A DNA stretch of 16,912 nucleotides, from assembly GCA_016201645.1 (NCBI GenBank), contig JACQCL010000108.1, forward strand, positions 1-16,912, given 5' to 3'. The DNA comes from Candidatus Rokuibacteriota bacterium. GTDB taxonomy: Bacteria > Methylomirabilota > Methylomirabilia > Rokubacteriales > CSP1-6. Of the stretch, positions 6,543 through 13,483 are shown piece by piece; within the stretch, counting starts at the first letter, position 1, and each line of letters begins with the position of its first letter. The position numbers and the translations under genes were made by a program. A model generated the notes under the pieces. It was not told the DNA's origin, ran no database searches, and saw nothing but the letters and a program-made list of their open reading frames with translations.

Positions 6543-9032
6543 TCAGAGGGTCCGCGCGACTTCTTCGGTGGTGTAGGCTTCGATCACGTCACCCACCTGA
6601 ACCCCGCTGACCCCCTCGACCCCGATACCGCACTCCAGCCCCTGGAGCACCTCGCGGACATCGTCCTTGAAGCGTTTGAGCGAGTTGATCGTCCCCTCCC
6701 CGACCAGCGTGGCTTCGCGCTTGACTCGCACCTTCGCATTGCGCTGAATTTTCCCTTCCAGCACGTAGGAGCCCAGGATGGTTCCCACCTTGGAGATCGG
6801 AAAGAGCTGGCGGACCTGCGCCTTTCCGAGCGCCACCTCGCGGATCTCCGGCGCGAGGAGCCCGGACAGGGCGGCCCGGACATCGTTGATGGCCTCGTAG
6901 ATCACGTTGTAGGTGCGGACGTCCACCCCTTCGGACTGCGCCTGCATACTCGCCTTCGGTTCAGGCTTCACGTTGAAGCCGAGGACGATGGCGTTGGACG
7001 CCGAGGCGAGCATGACGTCGCTCTCCGTGATGGTCCCGACAGAGCCGTGGATGACCTTGAGCTTCACCTGGTCGCTCGAGAGCCCCTCCAGCGACTCGGT
7101 GAGCGCCTCGACGGATCCGTGGACGTCCGCCTTGAGAATCAGCCGGAGCTCCTTGACCTCGCCGGTCGTGATCTGCTGGTGGAGATCCTTCAGCGTCACG
7201 CGGGTCACGCCCCGGGCGCGCTGTCGCTCGCGCTCCATTCGAACCGTCGCGATCTGGCGCGCCTTGCGCTCGTCCTCCACGACCACCAGCGTGTCCCCCG
7301 CCTGGGGGACACCGGAGAGTCCCAGGATCTCCACGGGGTCGGATGGGCCGGCGGCCCTCACCTTCTTCCCGCGGTCGTTGAACAGCGCGCGCACGCGGCC
7401 CGAATACTGTCCTACCACGACCGCGTCGCTCTCCTTCAGCATCCCGTGCTGGACCAGCACCGTCGCTACCGGACCGCGACCGCGATCCAACCGGCCCTCG
7501 ATGATCACGCCCTTGGCGGCCCGGTTGGGATTGGCCTTGAGCTCCAGAATCTCCGCCTGAAGCGCGGTCATCTCCAGCAGGTTGTCGACGCCGGTCCCTT
7601 TCTTCGCGGACGTCTCGACGAAGATGGTCTGGCCCCCCCACTGTTCAGGGACCAGGCCGAGGTTGGCCAGCTCCCGCTTCACCCGCTCGGGATCGGCTCC
7701 GGGCTTGTCCATCTTGTTCACGGCCACGATCATCGGCACACCAGCCGCTTTGGCGTGGTTGATCGCTTCCACTGTCTGGGGCATGACGCCGTCGTCCGCG
7801 GCCACGACGAGGATGACGATGTCCGTGACCTGCGCCCCGCGCGCCCGCATCGCGGTGAACGCCTCGTGGCCGGGCGTGTCCAGGAAGGTCACCTTGCCGT
7901 GGGACGTCTCAACCTGGTACGCGCCGATGTGCTGGGTGATGCCGCCGAACTCCTTTTCCGCCACCTTGGTGCGGCGGATCGCGTCCAGGAGCGAGGTCTT
8001 TCCGTGGTCCACGTGCCCCATGACCGTCACGACCGGCGAGCGGAGGCTGAGCTGAGAGGGGTCAACTTCCTCCTCCCGCAACTCCTCCCCCTCGAGCGTC
8101 CGCACCTCGACGTCGAAGCTGAACTTGTCCGCCACCAGCTTGGCCGCCGTGGGATCCAGGATCTCGTTGACGGTCGCCATCACCCCCATCTCGAGGAGCG
8201 CCTTGATCACCTCGCCGGACTTCCGACGCATGGCCGCCGCCAGCTCGCCGACCGTCACGGACTCGGGGAGCCTGATCAGCTCGCGCCTGACCTCCACGGG
8301 GGCGACCACCTCTTGAGGCGGTGGAGGCGCGGCAGGGACCGGAGGGAGAGGCGCGGGCTTCGGTTCAACCGGCGCCCTCGGCGGCGCGGCGACCGCAGCG
8401 ACAGGTAGTGGGGCAACCTCGCGCTGGGGCGGTTTGGGAGGCGCGGGTTTAACGGGAGTCGGAGCCGCCGGGGCGGCCGCAACCTTTTTGGGCGGAGCCG
8501 GCGGGGGGGGAGGCGCGGCGGGCCTCAGGGGCACAACCTTTGCCACCTCTTTCGGTTTGGGAGGAGCCGGCTTCGCAACCGGCGGCGGCTTGACCTCGAC
8601 CTTCGGGGGGGCGGGTTTGACTTCAACGGGTCGGGGAACGGGAGGCGAAGGCGGCGCGGGAGGAGCTGGGGGCGCGACGGCGGCCACCTCCTTGACCTTC
8701 ACCTCAGGGACCGACGCAACCTTGGCTTTCTTCGCGGCCAGCTTCTTCGCAATCGGCGGCTTCTCAGCCGGAGCCTTTTCCGCCGCGACCCTTTTCTTCG
8801 GCGTCGGAGCCTTGGCCTCCTTCGGCGCGGCCTTCGCCCTCTTCGGTTTAGGCTCTTCGGGCAGCTCGCGGCCTCGGCCCAGCTTGATCCTCAACTCATT
8901 GATGGTGGCGGCGTCGAGGGGACTTCGGGTCCTGACCCCTTTTCGACCCATCCCCGCCAAGGCCTGGATCAGATCCTTGCTGGTGACCCCCAGCTCCTTG
9001 GCGAGATCAATGACCTTCATTCGTGACGCCAC
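6543..9032 (-). CDS. infB: Translation initiation factor IF-2
   Basis: The 829-residue GTPase places initiator fMet-tRNA on the 30S subunit and promotes subunit joining. It has an N-terminal IF2-N module (about 5-50, [17 protein letters not shown]), then a Pro/Ala/Lys/Val-rich unstructured linker (about 55-245, encoded by 8298-8870), and a second IF2-N module (about 253-308). The G domain shows GHVDHGKT (339-346), DTPGH (385-389), NKMD (439-442) and SAK (475-477). Domains II to IV run to the C-terminus and include [13 protein letters not shown] take the GTG at 9032, seven bases after the ylxR stop and close to a G-rich Shine-Dalgarno; the ATG at 9020 (MKVIDL) is an equally typical N-terminus. 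A start internal to the frame could also give a shorter IF2 form, as known in E. coli, but I see no clear site. Confidence 0.97.
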   Translation of the reverse strand: MASRMKVIDLAKELGVTSKDLIQALAGMGRKGVRTRSPLDAATINELRIKLGRGRELPEEPKPKRAKAAPKEAKAPTPKKRVAAEKAPAEKPPIAKKLAAKKAKVASVPEVKVKEVAAVAPPAPPAPPSPPVPRPVEVKPAPPKVEVKPPPVAKPAPPKPKEVAKVVPLRPAAPPPPPAPPKKVAAAPAAPTPVKPAPPKPPQREVAPLPVAAVAAPPRAPVEPKPAPLPPVPAAPPPPQEVVAPVEVRRELIRLPESVTVGELAAAMRRKSGEVIKALLEMGVMATVNEILDPTAAKLVADKFSFDVEVRTLEGEELREEEVDPSQLSLRSPVVTVMGHVDHGKTSLLDAIRRTKVAEKEFGGITQHIGAYQVETSHGKVTFLDTPGHEAFTAMRARGAQVTDIVILVVAADDGVMPQTVEAINHAKAAGVPMIVAVNKMDKPGADPERVKRELANLGLVPEQWGGQTIFVETSAKKGTGVDNLLEMTALQAEILELKANPNRAAKGVIIEGRLDRGRGPVATVLVQHGMLKESDAVVVGQYSGRVRALFNDRGKKVRAAGPSDPVEILGLSGVPQAGDTLVVVEDERKARQIATVRMERERQRARGVTRVTLKDLHQQITTGEVKELRLILKADVHGSVEALTESLEGLSSDQVKLKVIHGSVGTITESDVMLASASNAIVLGFNVKPEPKASMQAQSEGVDVRTYNVIYEAINDVRAALSGLLAPEIREVALGKAQVRQLFPISKVGTILGSYVLEGKIQRNAKVRVKREATLVGEGTINSLKRFKDDVREVLQGLECGIGVEGVSGVQVGDVIEAYTTEEVARTL

Positions 9033-9039
9033 AGTCCCC

Positions 9040-9333
9040 TCACCCCCTTCTGACGCCGTTTCTCAGGCTGTCGGACAGCGCGACCAGTTCCACCGACGCC
9101 TCGGCCTTTTCCCTAAACGCCTTCGCCAACCGCCCTCGCTGCAAGGCCTCTCCCACGCACTCAGCCGAGGGACAGACATAAGCACCCCTGCCGGACCCCT
9201 TGTTCGCCCGATCAATGACCACCGTTCCATCCGCCTGTCGGACCAGCCTGATCAACTGAGCTTTGGGCCGAACCTGCCGGCACCCGACACAGGTTCGCTG
9301 GGGCTCCCGCTTCACGCGGGCGGCGCCGCTCAC
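9040..9333 (-). CDS. rnpM: YlxR family RNA-binding protein (RnpM)
   Basis: About 97 residues with the YlxR pattern: RTCVGCRQVRPKAQLIRLVR, then DGTVVIDRANKGSGRGAYVC and the helix GEALQRGRLAKAFR. In Bacillus this protein binds RNase P RNA and modulates its activity; that role is known for the family, not shown here. The frame is open far into the end of nusA, so the start must be chosen. The GTG at 9333 lies just after the nusA stop (TAG at 9344-9342), but GGGGA touches it directly. The GTG at 9315, giving VKREPQRTCVGC, is an alternative that yields 91 residues, closer to the usual size. The gene lies between nusA and infB, its standard position. Confidence 0.88.
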   Translation of the reverse strand: MSGAARVKREPQRTCVGCRQVRPKAQLIRLVRQADGTVVIDRANKGSGRGAYVCPSAECVGEALQRGRLAKAFREKAEASVELVALSDSLRNGVRRG

Positions 9334-9341
9334 TCCCCAGC

Positions 9342-10745
9342 CTACGGCTCGGGGCCCGCAGCCTCCGGCTGGGGGCGGACAGGCAGCACGCCGGCCTCCT
9401 CGGCAACGGGCGCTTCCGCCGCGCCGGCCTGAGGCTCGGCGGCCGGGGTCGCAGCCGAATGCGCAGCGAGCCACTCCTGGGCGGCCGCCAGGATCTTCTC
9501 CGCTTTCTTCTCCCCTACCCCGGGAATCTCCAGGAGTCGCGGCAGTCCAGCCCTGACGATGCGAAGAGGGGAGAAGAGCCCGTCTTCAACGAGTTTCTCC
9601 GCGAGCTGAGGACCGACCCCGGGGAACTCCTCGATCGCGGATCGCCCCTGGGCCCGCTCCTCCTCTTCTCGGCGCCGCTCCTCCGCCAGCTCGGACTCGC
9701 TCTTGATGTCCACCCGCATCCCGGTCAGCTTGGCAGCCAGGCGGGCGTTCTGGCCCTTCTTGCCGATCGCCAGAGAGAGTTGGTTATCCGGCACCACGAC
9801 GAGAACGGACCGCTCCACCGGTGCCTCGATTGCCTGACGCGGCTCCTGAAGCGTGACGGACGCCACTTTGGCCGGGGACAAGGCCCGAGCCACGAACGTC
9901 ATGGGATCGGCCGACCACTCGACGATGTCGATCTTCTCGCCGCGCAGCTCCCGGCTGATCACCTGGATCCGGGTACCGCGCAGACCCACACAGGCCCCGA
10001 TGGGATCCACGTCCCGCTTCGTCGAGGCGACGGCTACTTTAGCGCGCTCCCCGGCCTCCCGCGCTGCTGCTTTGACCTGAACGATCCCCTCGGCGATCTC
10101 GGGGATCTCCGTCTCGAAGAGCCGGGCGAGGAAACCGGGATGGGTGCGCGACAGGGTGATCTGGGGGCCCTTGGCAGTCTTCCTCACCTCGAGGACGTAG
10201 GTGCGGATTCGATCCCCCGGGTTAACCCTCTCGCCGGGAATCTGCTCCCGCTCGGGGAGAAAGCCCTCCGCTTTACCCATCTCCACGATCACGTTGCGCT
10301 TCTCGATCCGGTGGACGACGCCGCGGACGATCTGCCCCTCTTTGTGCACGAACTCCGAATAGATCCCCTCGCGCTCGGCGTCACGGACCCGCTGGAGGAT
10401 CACCTGCTTGGCCGTCTGGGCGGCGATGCGCCCGAACTCCCGCGGCACCAACTCCTGCTCGACCTCGTCGTCCAGCTGGGCATCCGCCTTCAGGGCGCGC
10501 GCCTCCCCCAGGGCGATCTCTGCCTTCGGATCAGTGACCTTGGCGACGACGCGCTTCCGGGCCCAGACTTTGAGCGTGCCGGTCTCGCGGTCGAGCTCCA
10601 TGCGCACGTTGTCGCCGGCCCCCGTTCCGGTCGTCTTCTTGAAGGCAGAGAGGAGCGCAGACTCCAGCGCCTCGAAGAGGACCTCTTTGTCGATCCCCTT
10701 CTCGCGTGCAATCTGCTCGGTGACGAGAATCAGCTCTCGGTTCAT
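9342..10745 (-). CDS. nusA: Transcription termination/antitermination factor NusA
   Basis: The 467-residue protein binds RNA polymerase and nascent RNA to control pausing, termination and antitermination. It has an N-terminal polymerase-binding domain (1-125, from [21 protein letters not shown]) and an S1 domain (about 135-200, ending [19 protein letters not shown]). KH1 is at about 205-280 ([16 protein letters not shown]) and KH2 at about 285-348 ([18 protein letters not shown]). A C-terminal helix-hairpin-helix region at about 370-430 has [12 protein letters not shown] and [14 protein letters not shown] Pro/Ala/Glu-rich tail of roughly 35 residues ends the protein. The ATG at 10745 follows the rimP stop by 12 bases. 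NusA can affect its own operon by acting on upstream terminators, and a terminator hairpin does lie before rimP. Confidence 0.97.
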   Translation of the reverse strand: MNRELILVTEQIAREKGIDKEVLFEALESALLSAFKKTTGTGAGDNVRMELDRETGTLKVWARKRVVAKVTDPKAEIALGEARALKADAQLDDEVEQELVPREFGRIAAQTAKQVILQRVRDAEREGIYSEFVHKEGQIVRGVVHRIEKRNVIVEMGKAEGFLPEREQIPGERVNPGDRIRTYVLEVRKTAKGPQITLSRTHPGFLARLFETEIPEIAEGIVQVKAAAREAGERAKVAVASTKRDVDPIGACVGLRGTRIQVISRELRGEKIDIVEWSADPMTFVARALSPAKVASVTLQEPRQAIEAPVERSVLVVVPDNQLSLAIGKKGQNARLAAKLTGMRVDIKSESELAEERRREEEERAQGRSAIEEFPGVGPQLAEKLVEDGLFSPLRIVRAGLPRLLEIPGVGEKKAEKILAAAQEWLAAHSAATPAAEPQAGAAEAPVAEEAGVLPVRPQPEAAGPEP

Positions 10746-10757
10746 GCCCCTCGCGAC

Positions 10758-11234
10758 TCACTTCCGCCGCGGGAAGTCCAGCTCCAGTCGAGCCCTGGTC
10801 ACTTCCCGCCGCTCAAGCTCACGCTGCCGCCCGTCGTCCCCTTCCAATGTCACCCGGGCGTCCTCGACCTTCACAAGCCGCCCCGTGAACTCCGTCCGCC
10901 CCTCGAGCGCGGCGGCGACCCAGCAGCGCACCTTCTTTCCCTCGGCCCAGCGCCACTCGCGCTCCGTCTTGAGCTCCCGGGTGAGGCCTGGAGACGACAC
11001 TTCCAGGTCGTAGCTCTCCGGGATCAGGTTCGCGGCTTCCAGGACGTCGCCGACCTAGCCGCTGAACCGCTGACAATCCCCAACCCCGAGCCCGCCCGCC
11101 TTGTCAACGTAGAACCTCAACACCCAGCGCCGGCCTTCGCGGCGCCACTGGAGTTCCACCAGCGAGAGGCCGTGGGCTTCCAGGACGGGGGAGACGACGG
11201 CTTCGATCTTCGCCACCCGCTCCAGAGCGTCCAC
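10758..11234 (-). pseudogene. rimP: Ribosome maturation factor RimP, interrupted by an in-frame TAG
   Basis: Read straight through, this frame encodes a normal-length RimP of about 158 positions. The N-terminal domain runs from VDALERVAKIEAVV to GVGDCQRFSG, and the second half from VGDVLEAANLIPESYDLEVS through the signature LEVSSPGLTREL to a basic end, DFPRRK. The two halves are in one frame, separated only by TAG at 11057-11055 (codon 60). The E. coli protein has Gln at the aligned position (VSHQVSAVLD against FSG-stop-VGDVLE, from memory), so CAG to TAG is the simplest change. The start is the GTG at 11234 behind GGAGGGGGGA. RimP helps assemble the 30S head. Outcomes could be loss of function, a restart at the GTG in EVSSPG, tRNA suppression, or a sequencing error. 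TAG is an ordinary stop for ispG, proS, nusA and nrnA here, so recoding is unlikely. Confidence 0.9.
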
Positions 11235-11257
11235 GGCTCCCCCCTCCCCCGGGGCAA

Positions 11258-11285
11258 GAAAAAAGTGGGCAGCGCCCACTTTTTC
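11258..11285 (-). terminator. Intrinsic terminator or attenuator between proS and rimP
   Basis: A perfect 11-base stem, aaaaagtgggc (11260-11270) with gcccacttttt (11274-11284), encloses a 3-base loop. On the minus strand the GTGGGC/GCCCAC core is followed by six T residues, the standard Rho-independent form. It lies 54 bases past the proS stop and only about 24 bases before the rimP start. It would end proS transcripts or attenuate read-through into rimP-nusA-infB. The palindrome is nearly symmetric, but there is no plus-strand gene for it to serve. Confidence 0.8.
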
Positions 11286-11338
11286 AGGAGCTTAGCACAC
11301 CCCACGCCCCCCAGCAAGGGGAATGGGGCGGGAGCCCG

Positions 11339-13033
11339 CTATGCCCGGCTCAGTTCCTGGGCCAGGTCCTTCACCGCGGAGACGATTTCCCCCCTAGCAA
11401 CCCGGCGGTCGCTTCGATCCTTGCGCGCTCGGACCTCCACCAATCCACCTTTAATGAGCGCGGTCCCCACCGTAACCCGGATCGGCAGGCCGATCAGGTC
11501 GGCGTCCTTGAACTTGACCCCCGGCCGCTCGTCCCGGTCGTCGAACAGCACCTCGAATCCGGCGGCCTGGAGCTTCCCGTACAACTCCTCGGCCGCCCCC
11601 GCCTGCTCAAGGTCCTTGGCGTTGACCGCGAGGAGGTGGACGTGCAGGGGCGCGATGCTCCAGGGCCAGACGATTCCATCGGCATCGTGGCGCTGCTCGA
11701 CGGCCGCCGCCGCGATCCGCGCCGGCCCGATCCCGTAGCTTCCCATCACGATGGGGCGTTCCTGACCGCTCTCGTCCAGCACGACCGCCCCCAATGGCAC
11801 GGAGTATTTCGTCCCGAGCTTGAAGATATTCCCCACCTCGATGACTCGCTCGACCTTCAGAGGCGCGCGACACCGCCCGCACCCCTCCCCCGGCTGCACC
11901 GTGTGCACGTCTGCGAACCGGGGGGAGAAATCCTGCCCCGGCCTTGCGCCTTTCAAGTGGAACCCTTCCTTGTTCGCGCCAACCACATAGACTCCTTCCC
12001 TCAGCGATTCGTCGGCAACAATGGGGAGGCGGCAGCCCACGGGTCCCACGGAGCCGACGGGAGCCCCGAGCGCGGCTTTCACCTCGTCAGGATGCGCGGG
12101 ACGGACGTCGCCCACCGCCCGCGCGAGCTTCTTTTCGTGGAGCGTCTGATCCCCCCTGACCAGGGCGAGGAGCGGGCCGGTCTTCGTCACGTAGACCAGG
12201 GATTTAATCGTGAGGGTGGGCTCGACCCCGAGCAGCGTCGCGACCTCGTTGATGGTCCGAGCGTTGGGGGTGGGAACCTCCTCCAACTTCCAGGCGGGAA
12301 ACTTCGGCTGGAGCGGGATGCCCTGCGCCAGCTCGACGTTCGCCGCGTAGCCGCACTGCTCGCAGATCGCCACCTCGTCCTCACCCGCCGCGCTCGGGGC
12401 CATGAACTCGTGTGAGCCGGAGCCACCCATCATTCCGGGGTCGGACTCGACGACGTAGTAGCGGAGGCCGCACCGGTCGAAGATCCGGCAGTACGCGTCC
12501 TTGTGGGCATCGTAGGCCTTGGCGAGGCCCGCTTCGTCCAGATCCAGCGTGTAGGAATCCTTCATGAGGAACTCGCGCGTGCGGAGGACCCCGGAGCGCG
12601 GCCGGGCCTCATCGCGTTCCTTCGTCTGAATTTGGTACCAGATCTGGGGCAGGTCCCGGTACGAGCGGAGCTCTTTGGAGGCGATCCAGGCGATGACCTC
12701 CTCGTGGGTCATCCCCAGACACATGTCCCGCGCGTTCCTATCCTTGAGCCGGAACATCTCCTCCCCGATGACCTGCCAGCGGCCCGACTGCTGCCAGATC
12801 TCCGCGGGATGGAGGACCGGCAGGGTGACCTCCTGCCCACCGATCCGGTTCATCTCCTCGCGCACGATGGCGTTGATCCTGTCCATGACCCGTTGGCCGA
12901 GAGGGAGGTAGACGTAGATGCCGGCCGCCAGCTGACGCACCAGACCGCCCCGGACCATGAGCTTGTGGCTGACAGCCTCGGCGTCGGCAGGGTCCTCCCT
13001 CAGGGTCGGGATCAGCGAGCCAGACCAGCGCAT
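11339..13033 (-). CDS. proS: Prolyl-tRNA synthetase (bacterial type, with editing domain)
   Basis: The 564-residue class II enzyme charges tRNA-Pro. The N-terminal catalytic part shows PTLREDPADAEAVSHKLMVR and GIYVYLPLG (motif 1 region), and motif 2 around KERDEARPRSGVLRTREF (138-155). The long insertion between motifs 2 and 3 (about 225-395) is the bacterial editing domain that clears mischarged Ala-tRNA-Pro; it is bounded by CEQCGY and CGRC, normal for this type. Motif 3 is GSYGIGPARIAAA (431-443). The anticodon-binding domain is about 464-555 (VLFDDRDERPGVKFKDADLIG). The ATG at 13033 gives the usual N-terminus but has no recognisable Shine-Dalgarno. A 20-base gap separates it from the upstream small gene. 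A terminator-like hairpin follows. Confidence 0.97.
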   Translation of the reverse strand: MRWSGSLIPTLREDPADAEAVSHKLMVRGGLVRQLAAGIYVYLPLGQRVMDRINAIVREEMNRIGGQEVTLPVLHPAEIWQQSGRWQVIGEEMFRLKDRNARDMCLGMTHEEVIAWIASKELRSYRDLPQIWYQIQTKERDEARPRSGVLRTREFLMKDSYTLDLDEAGLAKAYDAHKDAYCRIFDRCGLRYYVVESDPGMMGGSGSHEFMAPSAAGEDEVAICEQCGYAANVELAQGIPLQPKFPAWKLEEVPTPNARTINEVATLLGVEPTLTIKSLVYVTKTGPLLALVRGDQTLHEKKLARAVGDVRPAHPDEVKAALGAPVGSVGPVGCRLPIVADESLREGVYVVGANKEGFHLKGARPGQDFSPRFADVHTVQPGEGCGRCRAPLKVERVIEVGNIFKLGTKYSVPLGAVVLDESGQERPIVMGSYGIGPARIAAAAVEQRHDADGIVWPWSIAPLHVHLLAVNAKDLEQAGAAEELYGKLQAAGFEVLFDDRDERPGVKFKDADLIGLPIRVTVGTALIKGGLVEVRARKDRSDRRVARGEIVSAVKDLAQELSRA

Positions 13034-13053
13034 GTTAGGGGCAGTCGCGGGAT

Positions 13054-13482
13054 TTACGAGGCGTGCGGGGGCGACAGAAGATAGTCACCGGGTGGGTGGT
13101 CGGGAATCCGATACCGGATGTAGGCGTACCCCCACTCGGCATGGTAGCGATCGCTGGCTTCGATCGTGGCGGCGACCAGCCGGTCAAAATCGTCCCAGGC
13201 CTTTCGCCGCATGGCCTCGTCAAGCCCATCGAGATGATCCTTGGAGAACTGCTCCAGGGCGGCCTTATACTTGGGCCGGGTCAACGCCGCGTTGCTGAGG
13301 ATCTTGCGGATCCCTCTGAGCTGATACCGGCCGAGCTCCCAGTTCCCGGCCTTGCAGGAGAAGTACATGACGTGCATCCGGTGAGCCAAGACCAGCATCC
13401 ATTCGCTCATGCCCGGCTGAAGACCGGCGATCTCGTCGAGCGTGAGCTCCCCGTGCTTTGTCTTCCCGACGGGTCGGTCCAT
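13054..13482 (-). CDS. Small protein of unknown function between ispG and proS
   Basis: A 142-residue soluble, mostly helical protein without signal peptide or membrane segment. It starts at an ATG one base after the ispG stop, with GAGGA about six bases upstream, so it is probably co-translated with ispG. Notable stretches are GMSEWMLVLAHRMHVMYF (24-41), AGNWELGRYQLRGIRKIL (45-62) and AYIRYRIPDHPPGDYLLSP (120-138). From memory this layout resembles a family of small cytochrome-c-like proteins with a CxxCH haem site before the 'YIRYRxP' segment. Here that place reads SDRYH (110-114), so the cysteines are missing and covalent haem binding is not expected. The family link is tentative and I assign no function. 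Its codon usage looks like that of its neighbours. Confidence 0.8.
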   Translation of the reverse strand: MDRPVGKTKHGELTLDEIAGLQPGMSEWMLVLAHRMHVMYFSCKAGNWELGRYQLRGIRKILSNAALTRPKYKAALEQFSKDHLDGLDEAMRRKAWDDFDRLVAATIEASDRYHAEWGYAYIRYRIPDHPPGDYLLSPPHAS

Positions 13483-13483
13483 G

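Noticed and set aside
5961..8408. Very long plus-strand open frame (815 codons), and similar ones at 9459-11738 and 267-1523
   Set aside because: They lie antisense to infB, nusA and pnp, have no recognisable domains, and are rich in Arg/His/Asp/Leu as expected for the complement of GC-rich coding DNA. The minus-strand genes explain the region fully.
10758..11279. Frameshift in rimP, or TAG read as an amino acid by a changed code
   Set aside because: Both rimP halves are in the same frame, so there is no frameshift. TAG serves as the normal stop of ispG, proS, nusA and nrnA, so a changed code is not supported.
11289..11317. Promoter for rimP: TTGCTG (11317-11312), 17-base spacer, TAAGCT (11294-11289) on the minus strand
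   Set aside because: Each box matches consensus at only 3 of 6 positions, and transcription would start within the terminator hairpin. Spacing alone is not enough to call it.
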